This document shows positions 38,448 to 47,868 of a DNA stretch of 64,000 nt, one piece after another. The stretch is taken from positions 1 to 64,000 of the forward strand of contig DASZIL010000042.1 of the NCBI GenBank assembly GCA_035949255.1, written 5' to 3'. Position 1 is the stretch's first letter. Every line of letters begins with the position of its first letter. A program made the position numbers and the translations under genes. The stretch comes from GAS188 sp035949255 (GTDB taxonomy: Bacteria; Pseudomonadota; Alphaproteobacteria; Rhizobiales; Beijerinckiaceae). Under the pieces are notes generated by a model, which saw nothing but the letters and a program-made list of their open reading frames with translations, made no database searches and was not told the DNA's origin.

Positions 38448-39200
38448 ATGTGGCGATGGGCAGCCTCCGTCCTTGTAGCACTTTCCCTCACCTTCGGCGG
38501 CGGGCATCTGCGCGCCGCGCGCGCGGCCGAGCAGGTGGATCTGCTGCTGGTTCTCGCCGCCGATGTTTCACGCAGCATCGATGACCAGAAGTTCGAGCTC
38601 GAGCGCCGCGGTTACGCGGCGGCGCTGAGCGACCCAAGGGTGCTCCAAGCGATCGCCGCAGGTCCCCACGGGAGCATCGCGATCGCCTTCGTCGAATGGG
38701 CGGGCGCCAATTCGCAAAAGCTCCTCATCGATTGGACCTTGGTCAGGGGCGTCGAGGACACGAAGGTATTCACGAGCCGCCTTCTCGAGCAGCCCCGCTC
38801 CTTCGCCGACCGAACCGCGATCGGAGCCGGTATCGATTTCGCCCGCGCGCAATTTGCGAGAGCGCCCTACACCAGCGACCGGCGAGTCATCGACGTCTCG
38901 GGCGACGGCACCAACAACAGCGGACGCGATGTGCGCTCCGCTCGCGATGAGGCGGTCAGCAACGAGGTGACGACGATCAACGGCCTCGTCATCTTCAGCG
39001 ACGCGCCGATCCCCTATAACCCCGAGCATACGAACCCGCCCGGCGGCCTCGACAATTACTATCGTGAAAATGTGATCGGCGGCACGAACGCCTTCGTCAT
39101 GGCGGCCGAGAATTTCGACAGCTTCGGGAGATCGATCGTGGCGAAGCTCATCCGCGAGATTTCGGCAACGCCTTCCTCAGATGGGAATTCGCGCGGCTGA
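38448..39200 (+). CDS. DUF1194 domain protein, secreted von Willebrand factor A-like
   Basis: 250 residues with a signal peptide (MWRWAASVLVALSLTFGGG..., cleavage near ARAAEQ) and a vWA-like domain. The MIDAS-type motif LAADVSRSIDDQKFELERRG follows immediately, and DRRVIDVSGDGTNNSGRDV lies in the middle. The function of DUF1194 is unknown; by fold it is a periplasmic metal-dependent protein-binding domain. ATG 38448 is chosen for the signal peptide. Confidence 0.85.
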   Translation: MWRWAASVLVALSLTFGGGHLRAARAAEQVDLLLVLAADVSRSIDDQKFELERRGYAAALSDPRVLQAIAAGPHGSIAIAFVEWAGANSQKLLIDWTLVRGVEDTKVFTSRLLEQPRSFADRTAIGAGIDFARAQFARAPYTSDRRVIDVSGDGTNNSGRDVRSARDEAVSNEVTTINGLVIFSDAPIPYNPEHTNPPGGLDNYYRENVIGGTNAFVMAAENFDSFGRSIVAKLIREISATPSSDGNSRG

Positions 39201-39362
39201 TTGAACCGCTGTCGCGCGGCGCTCAAATCGTGGTCCGCAAATGCGTCCTTGGGCGCCCGAAAACACGTTTGATCATGAATAAAAGCCTGGTGGCGGCCGG
39301 ATTAGACCCGATGGATCATGCGCCAAGCTCGCCGCGCGGCCGGCATCGGGCGCGTCACCGGC

Positions 39363-40064
39363 CTAAGCAGTGAGGCGCGCCTCGCCCTCGCTCGGCTCGC
39401 GCAGCACATAGCCACGCCCCCAAACCGTCTCGATGTAGTTCTTGCCGCTCGAGGCATTGGCGAGCTTCTTGCGAAGCTTGCAGATGAAGACGTCGATGAT
39501 CTTGAGCTCCGGCTCGTCCATCCCGCCGTAAAGATGGTTGAGGAACATTTCCTTCGTCAGCGTCGTGCCCTTCCGCAAGGAGAGCAGCTCGAGCATTTGA
39601 TATTCCTTGCCGGTGAGATGCACGCGCGCGCCACCCACCTCGACGGTCTTCTGGTCGAGATTGACCGTGAGATCGCCGGTGTTGATCACCGATTGGGCGT
39701 GGCCTTTGGAGCGGCGCACGATGGCGTGGATGCGCGCCACCAGCTCGTCCTTGTGAAAGGGCTTGGTCAGATAATCATCGGCCCCATAGCCAAGGCCCCG
39801 CACCTTGTCGTCCGTGTCGGCGAGGCCCGAAAGGATGAGGATTGGCGTCTTGACCTTCGCGACCCTGAGCGAGCGCAGCACGTCGTAACCCGACATGTCG
39901 GGAAGATTGAGATCGAGAAGGATGATGTCGTAATCGTAAATCTTGCCCAGATCGAGACCTTCCTCGCCAAGATCGGTCGTATAGGTGTTGAAATTCTCAG
40001 ATTTCAGCATCAACTCGATGCTCTGAGCGGTGGCGCTGTCGTCTTCGATGAGCAGAATGCGCAT
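39363..40064 (-). CDS. ctrA: Cell-cycle response regulator CtrA
   Basis: An OmpR-type master regulator of 233 residues. The receiver domain (MRILLIEDDSATAQSIELML, phosphoacceptor Asp51 in IILLDLNLPD, Lys in LTKPFHKDELVARIHAI) is followed by a winged-helix DNA-binding domain with KIIDVFICKLRKKLANASSG and YIETVWGRGYVLREP. The sequence is strongly CtrA-like. It ends LTA instead of the double Ala that marks Caulobacter CtrA for ClpXP. It diverges from fliJ. Confidence 0.96.
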   Translation of the reverse strand: MRILLIEDDSATAQSIELMLKSENFNTYTTDLGEEGLDLGKIYDYDIILLDLNLPDMSGYDVLRSLRVAKVKTPILILSGLADTDDKVRGLGYGADDYLTKPFHKDELVARIHAIVRRSKGHAQSVINTGDLTVNLDQKTVEVGGARVHLTGKEYQMLELLSLRKGTTLTKEMFLNHLYGGMDEPELKIIDVFICKLRKKLANASSGKNYIETVWGRGYVLREPSEGEARLTA

Positions 40065-40372
40065 GAAGTATCCCCAACCTCGACCTTAGCCAGCTCCGCC
40101 GCGCGGATGCACCGGACCGCTTCTCCTGGCGGATGGCACAAGCTCCACACCATCTCACCTGATTCGCGACCCTAATCACCATTGGTTAACAAAAACTGAT
40201 TCGCGGCGGAAGCCTTCGAGTGCTTTTCTGAAACGTAAACGATACAGCAACCTAAACGGGTAACGAAGCGGCAACCTCGATCCGGTAAGGTTACCTCGTC
40301 TCGCGTGAATTCATTTGCGCCTTTTCGGCCCCGGCCTCGGCGCGCCTTTCATGTGTCAGGAGTAGACTACCG
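40065..40372. promoter_or_regulatory. ctrA/fliJ divergent promoter region with GANTC sites
   Basis: Two GATTC sites (40161-40165 and 40198-40202), targets of the CcrM methyltransferase, lie 37 bp apart near a TTAA half-site (40186-40189). Caulobacter ctrA has a comparable methylation-sensitive promoter. The ribosome-binding site of fliJ (AGGAG near 40359) is clear. Exact promoters were not resolved. Confidence 0.45.
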
Positions 40373-40759
40373 ATGAAAACGCGAGGGTCCCTCATTCGTC
40401 TCAAACGCTTCGCGGCCGACGAGAAAAGCCGCAACCTCACGCGGATCGAGATGATGATCCGTGAATTCTCGAAGGATTCAGCCGAGCTCGATCGCGAGAT
40501 CGCGGCCGAAGAGACGCGGGCCGGGATCACGGACCCGAAGCATTTCGCCTATCCGACCTATGCCAAGGCGGCGGCACAGCGCCGCGACAACCTGCGCTGC
40601 TCGGTCGAGGACCTCAAGCTCCAGCTCGAGGAGGCGCGCGCGGAATATGAGGACGCGCTCGCGGATTTGAAGAAGATGGAAGCGCTCGACGAGCGCGAAC
40701 GCACGCTCGAGGCACCGCGTGGCGAGACGAACGGCGGCTTCGCCATGGCGCGGGCCTGA
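40373..40759 (+). CDS. fliJ: Flagellar export chaperone FliJ (short alphaproteobacterial form)
   Basis: 128 residues, almost entirely charged coiled coil. The LIRLKRFAADEKSRNLTRIE start, DREIAAEETRAGITDPKHFA and YPTYAKAAAQRRDNLRCSVE are conserved in FliJ of Hyphomicrobiales, where the gene is also divergent from ctrA. FliJ helps the FliI ATPase in the flagellar export apparatus. fliI is not adjacent and no other flagellar gene is in the window. Confidence 0.85.
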   Translation: MKTRGSLIRLKRFAADEKSRNLTRIEMMIREFSKDSAELDREIAAEETRAGITDPKHFAYPTYAKAAAQRRDNLRCSVEDLKLQLEEARAEYEDALADLKKMEALDERERTLEAPRGETNGGFAMARA

Positions 40760-40968
40760 CGCGAAAAAACGCGCCTCCCCCCACTTCCCTTTCCCGAAAA
40801 GCCACAATCCAGCTTGCCCAGGCGCGCGCAATCGCGCCGGGGCGACGGCACGCAATCGTGCTTTGGCCGAGATTGCCACGCGCGATGATCTTCGCTTAAG
40901 CTTTTCGCCAAAGGCGGCGAGAAGCCTGCCGATCAACAAGGGACGGCGATGGGCCGGGGAGGAAGGCG

Positions 40969-42378
40969 ATGAACGAGCTCGCTCAAGCAGCATCACGCAA
41001 GGCATTCTGGCGGCTGATGCCTTTTTTGATCCTTTGCTACTTCTTCGCCTATCTCGATCGCCTGAATATGTCCTTCGCGGCGCTCAGCATGAACACGGCG
41101 CTCGGCTACAACGCCGAGATTTTCGGCTTCGGCTCCGGAATCTTCTTCATCGGCTACTTCCTCTTCGAGGTTCCGAGCAATCTCATTCTCGATAAGGTCG
41201 GGGCGCGCATCTGGATCGCGCGCATCATGGTCACCTGGGGCATCATCTCATTATGCATGATCTTCCAGGACGCGAGCTGGAACAGCTTGTTGGTGCCGAT
41301 CGCGGCGCCGATCGCCGCGGCCTTCCGCGCCATCCTCTGGCTCATCGGCACGCCGAGCAACTTCGTCGAGCTCACGCCGAACTCGGCGATGCTGATCGTG
41401 GTCCGTTTCCTGCTCGGCCTCGCCGAGGCGGGTTTTTTCCCCGGCATCATCTTGTTCCTGACCTATTGGTTCACGGCGAAGGATCGCGCCAAGATGGTCG
41501 GCATCTTCATGGCCGCGATCCCGCTTTCCTCGGTCATCGGCGCGCCGGTTTCCTCGCAGATCCTCGCCCATGTCGACGGGCTGATGGGGCTTGCCGGCTG
41601 GAAGTGGCTCTTCATCCTCGAAGCGGTGCCGACCGTCGTGCTCGGCTTCGTCGCATTCGGGTATCTCACCGACAAGCCGGAGAAGGCCCATTGGCTGACG
41701 CCGCCCGAACGCGAAGCGCTGGCGCTGAGTCTCACCGCCGAAAAGACCCAGCGCGAGGCCATGCGCCATTACAGCCTCGGCGAGGCGCTCTCCAACCCGC
41801 GCGTTCTTGCGCTTTCGGCCATTTATTTCGGCAACGTGACCTGTAATTACGGGCTTGGCTTTTTCATGCCGCAGATTTTGCAGCGCTTCGGTATTCCGAC
41901 CGCCAATGTCGGCTGGTATGTCGCTATCCCCTATCTCCTCGCAATGGTGTCGATGGTGCTTTGGAGCCGCCACTCCGATGTCACCGGTGAGCGGGTCTGG
42001 CATGTTGCGGCGCCGCTCATCCTCGCTGGCCTTGCTTTCATCGGCGCAGGCTACGCCGGCTCGCTCAGCTTGGCGTTGCTCGCCTTCTCGCTTGCTGCGA
42101 TCGGCATCTATACATCGGTTTGCACTTTCTGGGCCTTGCCGACCGGATTCCTGACGGGGGCGGCGGCGGCGGGCGGCATCGCCTTGATCAATTCGATCGG
42201 AAATCTCGGCGGTTTCGTCGGTCCTTCCATCGTCGGCCATGTCAAGCAGATCACCGGTTCAGATGGAGCCTCGCTCATCGCGCTCGCGGCCTTCCCGATC
42301 ATCGCGGGTTTCATCACGCTGATCATCGGCCACGACAAGAAGCTCGAGATGGCGGGGCACGCGTTGCCGGCGGAATAG
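40969..42378 (+). CDS. MFS transporter, anion:cation symporter (ACS) family
   Basis: 469 residues, 12 predicted helices. FAYLDRLNMSFAALSMNTAL near the N-terminus, GYFLFEVPSNLILDKVGAR and RFLLGLAEAGFFPGIILFLT are typical of the ACS family, which imports sugar acids, tartrate, phthalate and similar anions. The loop between helices 3 and 4 (about residues 101-140) carries an extra, partly hydrophobic ~35-residue segment. A GGAGGAAGG ribosome-binding site precedes ATG 40969. The substrate is unknown. Confidence 0.85.
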   Translation: MNELAQAASRKAFWRLMPFLILCYFFAYLDRLNMSFAALSMNTALGYNAEIFGFGSGIFFIGYFLFEVPSNLILDKVGARIWIARIMVTWGIISLCMIFQDASWNSLLVPIAAPIAAAFRAILWLIGTPSNFVELTPNSAMLIVVRFLLGLAEAGFFPGIILFLTYWFTAKDRAKMVGIFMAAIPLSSVIGAPVSSQILAHVDGLMGLAGWKWLFILEAVPTVVLGFVAFGYLTDKPEKAHWLTPPEREALALSLTAEKTQREAMRHYSLGEALSNPRVLALSAIYFGNVTCNYGLGFFMPQILQRFGIPTANVGWYVAIPYLLAMVSMVLWSRHSDVTGERVWHVAAPLILAGLAFIGAGYAGSLSLALLAFSLAAIGIYTSVCTFWALPTGFLTGAAAAGGIALINSIGNLGGFVGPSIVGHVKQITGSDGASLIALAAFPIIAGFITLIIGHDKKLEMAGHALPAE

Positions 42379-42818
42379 GCCAAACACTTGCGCTCGCGCC
42401 GAACCGGCGAACGATGCCGACCGGCTCGTGTGGTCCCGATGGAGCCATGGCTCCATCCGGGCGTCGTCCCTACGCTCCTGGAATTTGGGCGGCCGTGACG
42501 CGCGAGCGTCATCATTCGGTCGCCAATTTCTGCATTTTCTTCTTGGGCTCGGACATGCGTCGGGCTTGCTTTGATCTTCCGAAGATCGAGAGGCGGCAGA
42601 CGCGTTTGGGTGACGCCTTCGCCACCGCGATCGCCGCTTGCGCGAAGCGCTCTACTCGACCCCGATGCAGCGATTTTGCGATGTCCCGCAAAGCTGTGGC
42701 ATGAGGCATCGCATGCATCGCCCCGCGAATCTTGGACAAGGCCCCTTCGCACCGCTGCGATCCCATGCCAGAACCACCGCGCAATCACCGCTTGGCCCAC
42801 GCTTCGAAGGACATTTCG
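42379..42818. other. 440-bp intergenic region
   Basis: No gene is supported. A minus-strand frame at 42512-42784 encodes a basic peptide without recognised similarity. The region has a perfect 20-bp palindrome at 42438-42457 and the ribosome-binding site of the next gene (GAAGGA near 42806). Confidence 0.5.
42438..42457. repeat. Perfect 20-bp palindrome downstream of the MFS gene
   Basis: GATGGAGCCATGGCTCCATC reads the same on both strands and lies 60 bp past the MFS stop codon. It could form a hairpin ending that transcript, but no T-run follows. Confidence 0.6.
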
Positions 42819-43946
42819 ATGTCCGTTGAGGCAAGCCTCGAGGAGGAGGCAGGCACCGAGATCACTCCTCTTCCCTTGCGCAAGGCGAAAGCGTGGACCG
42901 ACTACGCTTGGTCGGCCGTCGGCATTATCGCGGTGCTGGGCGCGGGCTACATGCTCTACAAGGAGCTCGCCGGCATCTCGCCTCGCGACATCTCGCGGGC
43001 CTTTGCCCTCATTCCACGGGAACGATGGGTCTTGGCGATCTTGGGCACCCTTGTCGCCTACGCGGCGCTTGCCTGGTATGACCGGATCGCGCTCTTGCAT
43101 CTCGGCAAGCCGCTGAATTGGCTCTTCATCTCGCTCACATCGTTTACGACCTACGCACTCTCCCACAACATCGGTGCTTCGGTCTTCTCGGGAGCGGCGG
43201 TCAGATACCGCGCCTATTCGACGAAGGGGCTCACCGCGACCGATGTCGGCGTGCTGGTGGTGCTCACCGCTTTCACCTTCATGCTCGGCACGATCCTGCT
43301 CGGCGGGCTCGTGCTCATCGGCGAGCCGCAGCTTGTCGCGAGGCTTTTGCACGTCGACCGCGAGCTTGCGCGTGCCGTGGGCTTTGTCATGCTCGGCGCG
43401 GTCGCGCTTTACATACTCGGCTCCGTGTTCGAATTCCCGGCGCTGAACCTCGGCTCATGCAAGCTCAGCTATCCGCGGCCGCCGATCGTACTTCGCCAGT
43501 TGATCGCCGCGCCTCTCGAGCTGCTCGGTGCCGCGGCGATCATCTATTTCGCCATGCCGGCGCATGGAAATCCCGGATATTTCGTCGTGCTCGGGGTCTT
43601 CCTCGCCTCTTTCTCCGTCGCGCTGATTTCCCATGCGCCGGGAGGCCTGGGCGTACTCGAATTCCTCTTCATCAAGGCCATGCCGGAAGTGCCGAAGGCC
43701 GAGGTGCTCGTCGCCCTTCTCATCTTCCGCCTGCTCTATCTCGTCGTGCCCCTCGCGCTCGGGCTCGTTGTCGTCATGGTATTCGAGAAAGGGCGCCTCG
43801 CCGAGACGCTTCGGGCACGATCGGCCGGCACGCCCGACGCCGACGCCGTGCCTCCAAGGCCGCAAGCGACGCCGTCCTCCTCCAATGTCGTGCAACTCAC
43901 GGAGGCGGCCCGCCAGGCCCGCAAAAGCGGAGCTCCGCCAATATGA
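42819..43946 (+). CDS. YbhN/UPF0104 (LPG synthetase TM-like) membrane protein
   Basis: 375 residues with about eight membrane helices of the PF03706 family, the flippase part of lysyl-phosphatidylglycerol synthases without the aminoacyl-transferase domain. SLTSFTTYALSHNIGASVFS, GAAVRYRAYSTKGLTATDVG and LISHAPGGLGVLEFLFIKAM are family motifs. ATG 42819 with a GAAGGA ribosome-binding site is preferred to an in-frame start at 42732. The last 50 residues are a low-complexity cytoplasmic tail. The lipid moved, if any, is unknown. Confidence 0.82.
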   Translation: MSVEASLEEEAGTEITPLPLRKAKAWTDYAWSAVGIIAVLGAGYMLYKELAGISPRDISRAFALIPRERWVLAILGTLVAYAALAWYDRIALLHLGKPLNWLFISLTSFTTYALSHNIGASVFSGAAVRYRAYSTKGLTATDVGVLVVLTAFTFMLGTILLGGLVLIGEPQLVARLLHVDRELARAVGFVMLGAVALYILGSVFEFPALNLGSCKLSYPRPPIVLRQLIAAPLELLGAAAIIYFAMPAHGNPGYFVVLGVFLASFSVALISHAPGGLGVLEFLFIKAMPEVPKAEVLVALLIFRLLYLVVPLALGLVVVMVFEKGRLAETLRARSAGTPDADAVPPRPQATPSSSNVVQLTEAARQARKSGAPPI

Positions 43947-44024
43947 GCGGCAGGAGCGCTCGACGAGCGCTTTCGTTCAACGCGCTTTCATGCGATGACG
44001 CCGGCACGATCTTGGAGCGGCTTG

Positions 44025-44711
44025 ATGTATCTGCCTCCCGCCTTTCGTCTCGACGGGCTCGCCGACCAGCATGAGGTCATGCGGCGCCATCCCTTCGCGA
44101 CCCTGATCACAAGATCGGGTGACAGTGTCGTCGCCGACCACATCCCCTTCATGATCGATGCGACACGCGGCGAGAAAGGCGTTTTGCGCGCCCATGTGGC
44201 TCGCGCCAACCCTTTATGGCGAACCCATCCGCGCGCAACGGAGGCCCTCGTCATCTTTGCCGGCATCGATCACTACATCACGCCATCCTGGTATGCGACG
44301 AAACGCGAAAGCGGGAAGGTCGTGCCGACCTGGAACTACGTCGCCGTCCATGCTTTTGGACCGTTGAACGTCTTCGAGGACGCGCAATGGTTGCGCGAGC
44401 AGGTCGGCGCGCTCACCGCCGTGCATGAAGCGGGCAGCGTCGCGGCGGGTAGCGCGACGCCTTGGGCCGTGACGGATGCGCCCGAGGAGTTCATCGCCGC
44501 TCAGCTCAGGGGGATCGTCGGTCTCGAGGTGCCGATCACGCGCATCGAAGGAAAGGTGAAGGCGAGCCAAAATCGCCCCGAGGCCGACCGCGAAGGCGTC
44601 GTCCAGGGTCTCGAGGCCCAAGGCACGGAAGGCGCGCGACAGATGGCCGCCCTCGTGGGCTGCCCACAGGCCACAGGGGCAAAAACCAGCGGCGGCGAAA
44701 AGAAGGGCTAG
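44025..44711 (+). CDS. FMN-binding negative transcriptional regulator-like protein (PaiB family)
   Basis: A 228-residue split-barrel flavin protein. MYLPPAFRLDGLADQHEVMR, PFATLITRSGDSVVADHIPF and VPTWNYVAVHAFGPLNVFED are the PaiB signature segments. In Bacillus PaiB affects sporulation and protease genes; in proteobacteria the role is not known. ATG 44025 has a TTGGAGCGG ribosome-binding site. It converges on sciP, with the two stop codons one base apart. Confidence 0.85.
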   Translation: MYLPPAFRLDGLADQHEVMRRHPFATLITRSGDSVVADHIPFMIDATRGEKGVLRAHVARANPLWRTHPRATEALVIFAGIDHYITPSWYATKRESGKVVPTWNYVAVHAFGPLNVFEDAQWLREQVGALTAVHEAGSVAAGSATPWAVTDAPEEFIAAQLRGIVGLEVPITRIEGKVKASQNRPEADREGVVQGLEAQGTEGARQMAALVGCPQATGAKTSGGEKKG

Positions 44712-44712
44712 A

Positions 44713-44988
44713 TCAGGCGCGATATTGCTGGATGCGCGTCGTGCGCAAGCCCGCGAGCCCGTGCTCGTCGATGGAGGCCTGCCAGCTCAAAAATTCCTCG
44801 ACGGTCAAGGTATAGCGCCGGCAGGCTTCCTCAAGGCTGAGCAAGCCGCCGCGCACGGCAGCGACCACTTCGGCCTTGCGCCTGATCACCCACCTTCTCG
44901 TGGCTACCGAGGGCAGATCGGCTATCGTCAGCGGACTTCCGTCGGGGCCGATAACATATTTAACCCGCGGTCGATGGGCATCGGTCAT
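44713..44988 (-). CDS. sciP: CtrA inhibitor SciP (DUF1153)
   Basis: 91 residues. The conserved core VKYVIGPDGSPLTIADLPSV, RRWVIRRKAEVVAAVRGGLL and SLEEACRRYTLTVEEFLSWQ, ending GLAGLRTTRIQQYRA, is nearly identical to SciP of other alphaproteobacteria. SciP binds CtrA at its promoters in the S phase and blocks transcription (known in Caulobacter). Its gene lies about 5 kb from ctrA. ATG 44988 is chosen; an in-frame start upstream at 45003 is less likely. Confidence 0.93.
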   Translation of the reverse strand: MTDAHRPRVKYVIGPDGSPLTIADLPSVATRRWVIRRKAEVVAAVRGGLLSLEEACRRYTLTVEEFLSWQASIDEHGLAGLRTTRIQQYRA

Positions 44989-45105
44989 GATACGCTCACA
45001 CAAAACAGACCAACGATTTAGCTTCTATCCGAGGTGGGTTAATGATTTGCGTAGCCGATGCATTGAATTTTGTCCGATCCTCTGAGCTCTCCAAGGAAAC
45101 CCTTG

Positions 45106-46515
45106 ATGACCGATGAATTCTGGCGCTGGGACGCGCTTGATCTGGCGCGCGCCATCAGAACGCGGGCCTTTTCGAGCCGGGAGGCCGTGGAAAGCTGCCT
45201 TAGGCGGCTCGACACCGTCAATCCACGGCTCAACGCCGTCGTCGATGTGCTCGCCGACGAGGCGCTGAAGAGCGCCGACGAGGCGGACGCCGCGGTCAAG
45301 CGCGGTGACGAGCTGCCGGCGCTGCATGGCATTCCGGTGACCGTGAAGATCAATGTCGACTATGCCGGACGTGCCACCACCAACGGCGTCGTTGCGTTCA
45401 AGAATGTCGTCGCGTCGAGCGACGCGCCCATCGTCTCGAATTGGCGAAAGGCGGGCGCCATCATCATCGGGCGCACGAACACGCCGGCCTTTTCCTGGCG
45501 CTGGTTCACCGACAATGATTTGCATGGGCGCACTTTCAGCCCGTGGAACCGGGGCGTCACGCCCGGCGGCTCGAGCGGGGGCGCGGCATCGGCGGTCGCG
45601 GCCGGCATTGGACCCCTTGCCCATGGCACCGATATCGGGGGCTCGATCCGCTACCCGGCCTATGCCTGCGGGATCGCCGGCATTCGACCAACGCTTGGCC
45701 GCGTGCCGGCTTTCAACGCCACCAGCAAGGAAGAGCGACCGGTGATCGCCCAGCTAGCCTCGGTGCAAGGGCCGCTTGCCCGCTCGATCGGTGATCTGCG
45801 GGTTGGGCTGTGGGCCATGGCGGCGCGCGATGCGCGGGACCCCTGGTGGGTGCCAGCCCCTTATGGACGGGGAGATGAGCGCCGCCCTTGCCGCGTCGCC
45901 ATGCTCGCCGAGCTCCCGGGCTTGGCGCATGACAAGGTCGTCGCCGAAGCGGTGCGCCTTGCCGCCGCCTGGCTCGAAGACGCGGGCTATCGCGTCGAGG
46001 AAGTCGCCCCACCGCACTGGAAGGAGGCGGCCGAGCTCTGGGCGCTCCTCGTCCTCAACGAGACGCGCTACGCCATGATGCCCTCGATCGAGGCTCATGG
46101 CGACGAGGCGATCAAACGGGCCGCGAGCGCCATGATGGAGATCACGCCGACGACCGATTTCGACGGCTTCCGGACCGGAATGGCCCGCCGCTCGACTCTT
46201 TTGCGCGAATGGATGCTGTTTCTCGAAAAATACCCGCTCGTCGTGACACCGACCTCCTGGCGCAAGCCGCTTCCGCTCGGCGCCGATCAGCAGGGCGCGG
46301 AAGGCATGCGCAAAATTTTCGAGGCCCATAGCCCCCTCTTCGTGCTGCCCCTCCTCGGTTTGCCGGGTCTTTCGCTACCAACCGGGATCGCCGACGGATT
46401 GCCGATGGGCGTTCATCTCATCGCCGGTCGTTATGAGGAGGAGCGGCTGTTCGTGGCTGGCGAGGTCATCGAGGCGCGCTGCGGAAGGCTCACCCCAATC
46501 GATCCGCGCGACTAG
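45106..46515 (+). CDS. Amidase (amidase signature family)
   Basis: 469 residues with the Ser-cisSer-Lys catalytic system: Lys in GIPVTVKINVDYAG, the glycine-rich segment GVTPGGSSGGAASAVAAGIG, and the nucleophile Ser in GTDIGGSIRYPAYACGIAG. ATG 45106 (MTDEFWRWDALDLARAIRT) is chosen. It is not GatA, which is longer in the C-terminal part and differs around the amide pocket. The substrate cannot be told; it could be a small aliphatic or aryl amide. Confidence 0.87.
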   Translation: MTDEFWRWDALDLARAIRTRAFSSREAVESCLRRLDTVNPRLNAVVDVLADEALKSADEADAAVKRGDELPALHGIPVTVKINVDYAGRATTNGVVAFKNVVASSDAPIVSNWRKAGAIIIGRTNTPAFSWRWFTDNDLHGRTFSPWNRGVTPGGSSGGAASAVAAGIGPLAHGTDIGGSIRYPAYACGIAGIRPTLGRVPAFNATSKEERPVIAQLASVQGPLARSIGDLRVGLWAMAARDARDPWWVPAPYGRGDERRPCRVAMLAELPGLAHDKVVAEAVRLAAAWLEDAGYRVEEVAPPHWKEAAELWALLVLNETRYAMMPSIEAHGDEAIKRAASAMMEITPTTDFDGFRTGMARRSTLLREWMLFLEKYPLVVTPTSWRKPLPLGADQQGAEGMRKIFEAHSPLFVLPLLGLPGLSLPTGIADGLPMGVHLIAGRYEEERLFVAGEVIEARCGRLTPIDPRD

Positions 46516-46667
46516 GCCGTTCACGCGTTCGCGGGCCGGGAGCTGATCGAGATCGCCCCGATGACCTTAAGCGAGTGACTTCGGCCCTGGCGCGAAAGGC
46601 TTCGAAGCTATAGATAAAACACCAAAGGTTTCTTCGCGGGCACGATTTCGTCCGCATTTCACGCCAG

Positions 46668-47843
46668 ATGACGATGAATTCGCTCGATCTTCCGACCCGG
46701 CCGTCCGAGACCCGCGTCGTCGTCGCCATGTCCGGCGGCGTCGATTCCTCGGTCGTGGCCGCCTTGCTGAAGGAGGAGGGCTATGACGTCGTCGGCGTGA
46801 CTCTCCAGCTTTACGACCATGGCGCCGCGACGCATCGGACGGGTGCCTGTTGCGCCGGCCAGGACATTCATGACGCGCGAAAAGTCGCCGCGAAGATCGA
46901 TATCCCCCATTATGTTCTCGACTACGAGGACCGCTTCCGCACCGAAGTGGTGGACCGCTTCGCCGACGATTATCTTGCCGGGAGGACGCCGATCCCTTGC
47001 GTCGAATGCAACCGGTCGATCAAGTTCCGCGATCTCCTCGGCACGGCGCGTGATCTCGGCGCGGCCGCGCTGGCGACGGGGCATTATCTTTCCTCACGCT
47101 CGCTTCCGGACGGCCGCCGCGCGCTCTACCAGGCCTCGGACGAAAGCCGCGACCAGAGCTATTTCCTCTATGCCACGACGCCCGCGCAGCTCGCCATGCT
47201 TCGCTTCCCGCTCGGCGACAGATCGAAGGCCGAAACCCGCGAGCTTGCGGCGCGCTTTGGGCTTGCGGTCGCCGAGAAGCCGGACAGCCAGGATATCTGC
47301 TTCGTCCCCACGGGCCGTTATGCCGACGTCATCGAGAAGCTGCGGCCAGGCGCCAGCCGGCCCGGAAAGATCATCCATGTGGACGGGCGCGCGCTCGGCC
47401 ACCATCGAGGTGACATGCATTACACCGTGGGGCAGCGCAAAGGGCTCGGTGTCGCGGATGGCGAGCCTCTCTACGTCTTGCGCCTCGATGCCGAACGCGC
47501 CGAGGTGATCGTCGGCCCCCGCCCCGCGCTCGCGGTCGGCGGCATCGTGCTCGGCGACTTCAACTGGCTCGGCGATCTTCCGATCGCGGCGTGGCCGCGC
47601 GAGGGCCTCTCCGTCGCCGTCAAGGTGCGCTCCACGCGCCCTCCTCGTCCGGCAACCCTTCGCCGCGACGGTGTCCTTTGCAGCGTCGAGCTCGACACTC
47701 CGGAAGAGGGCGTGGCGCCAGGACAGGCTTGTGTGATCTACGACAGCCCCTCGCCCGGCGCGCGGCTGCTGGGCGGTGGCGTCATCGCGTCGACGGGCTC
47801 TTCCACTTGCGCGAATCTGCGCGAGCGGGCATTGGCGTCTTGA
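46668..47843 (+). CDS. mnmA: tRNA-specific 2-thiouridylase MnmA
   Basis: 391 residues. It thiolates U34 of tRNA-Lys, -Glu and -Gln. The PP-loop AMSGGVDSSVVAALL is at about residues 17-31, the first catalytic Cys in RTPIPCVECNRSIKF, and the second in SQDICFVPTGRY. The C-terminal beta-barrel (GLGVADGEPLYVLRLDAE onward) is complete. A second ATG at 46674 is an alternative start. Confidence 0.96.
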   Translation: MTMNSLDLPTRPSETRVVVAMSGGVDSSVVAALLKEEGYDVVGVTLQLYDHGAATHRTGACCAGQDIHDARKVAAKIDIPHYVLDYEDRFRTEVVDRFADDYLAGRTPIPCVECNRSIKFRDLLGTARDLGAAALATGHYLSSRSLPDGRRALYQASDESRDQSYFLYATTPAQLAMLRFPLGDRSKAETRELAARFGLAVAEKPDSQDICFVPTGRYADVIEKLRPGASRPGKIIHVDGRALGHHRGDMHYTVGQRKGLGVADGEPLYVLRLDAERAEVIVGPRPALAVGGIVLGDFNWLGDLPIAAWPREGLSVAVKVRSTRPPRPATLRRDGVLCSVELDTPEEGVAPGQACVIYDSPSPGARLLGGGVIASTGSSTCANLRERALAS

Positions 47844-47868
47844 TGGATGAAACGCGGCGGGAGGCGTT

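Noticed and set aside
42512..42784. Minus-strand small basic ORF in the region before the YbhN-like gene
   Set aside because: It has no recognisable motif or ribosome-binding site, and the region is plausible leader sequence.
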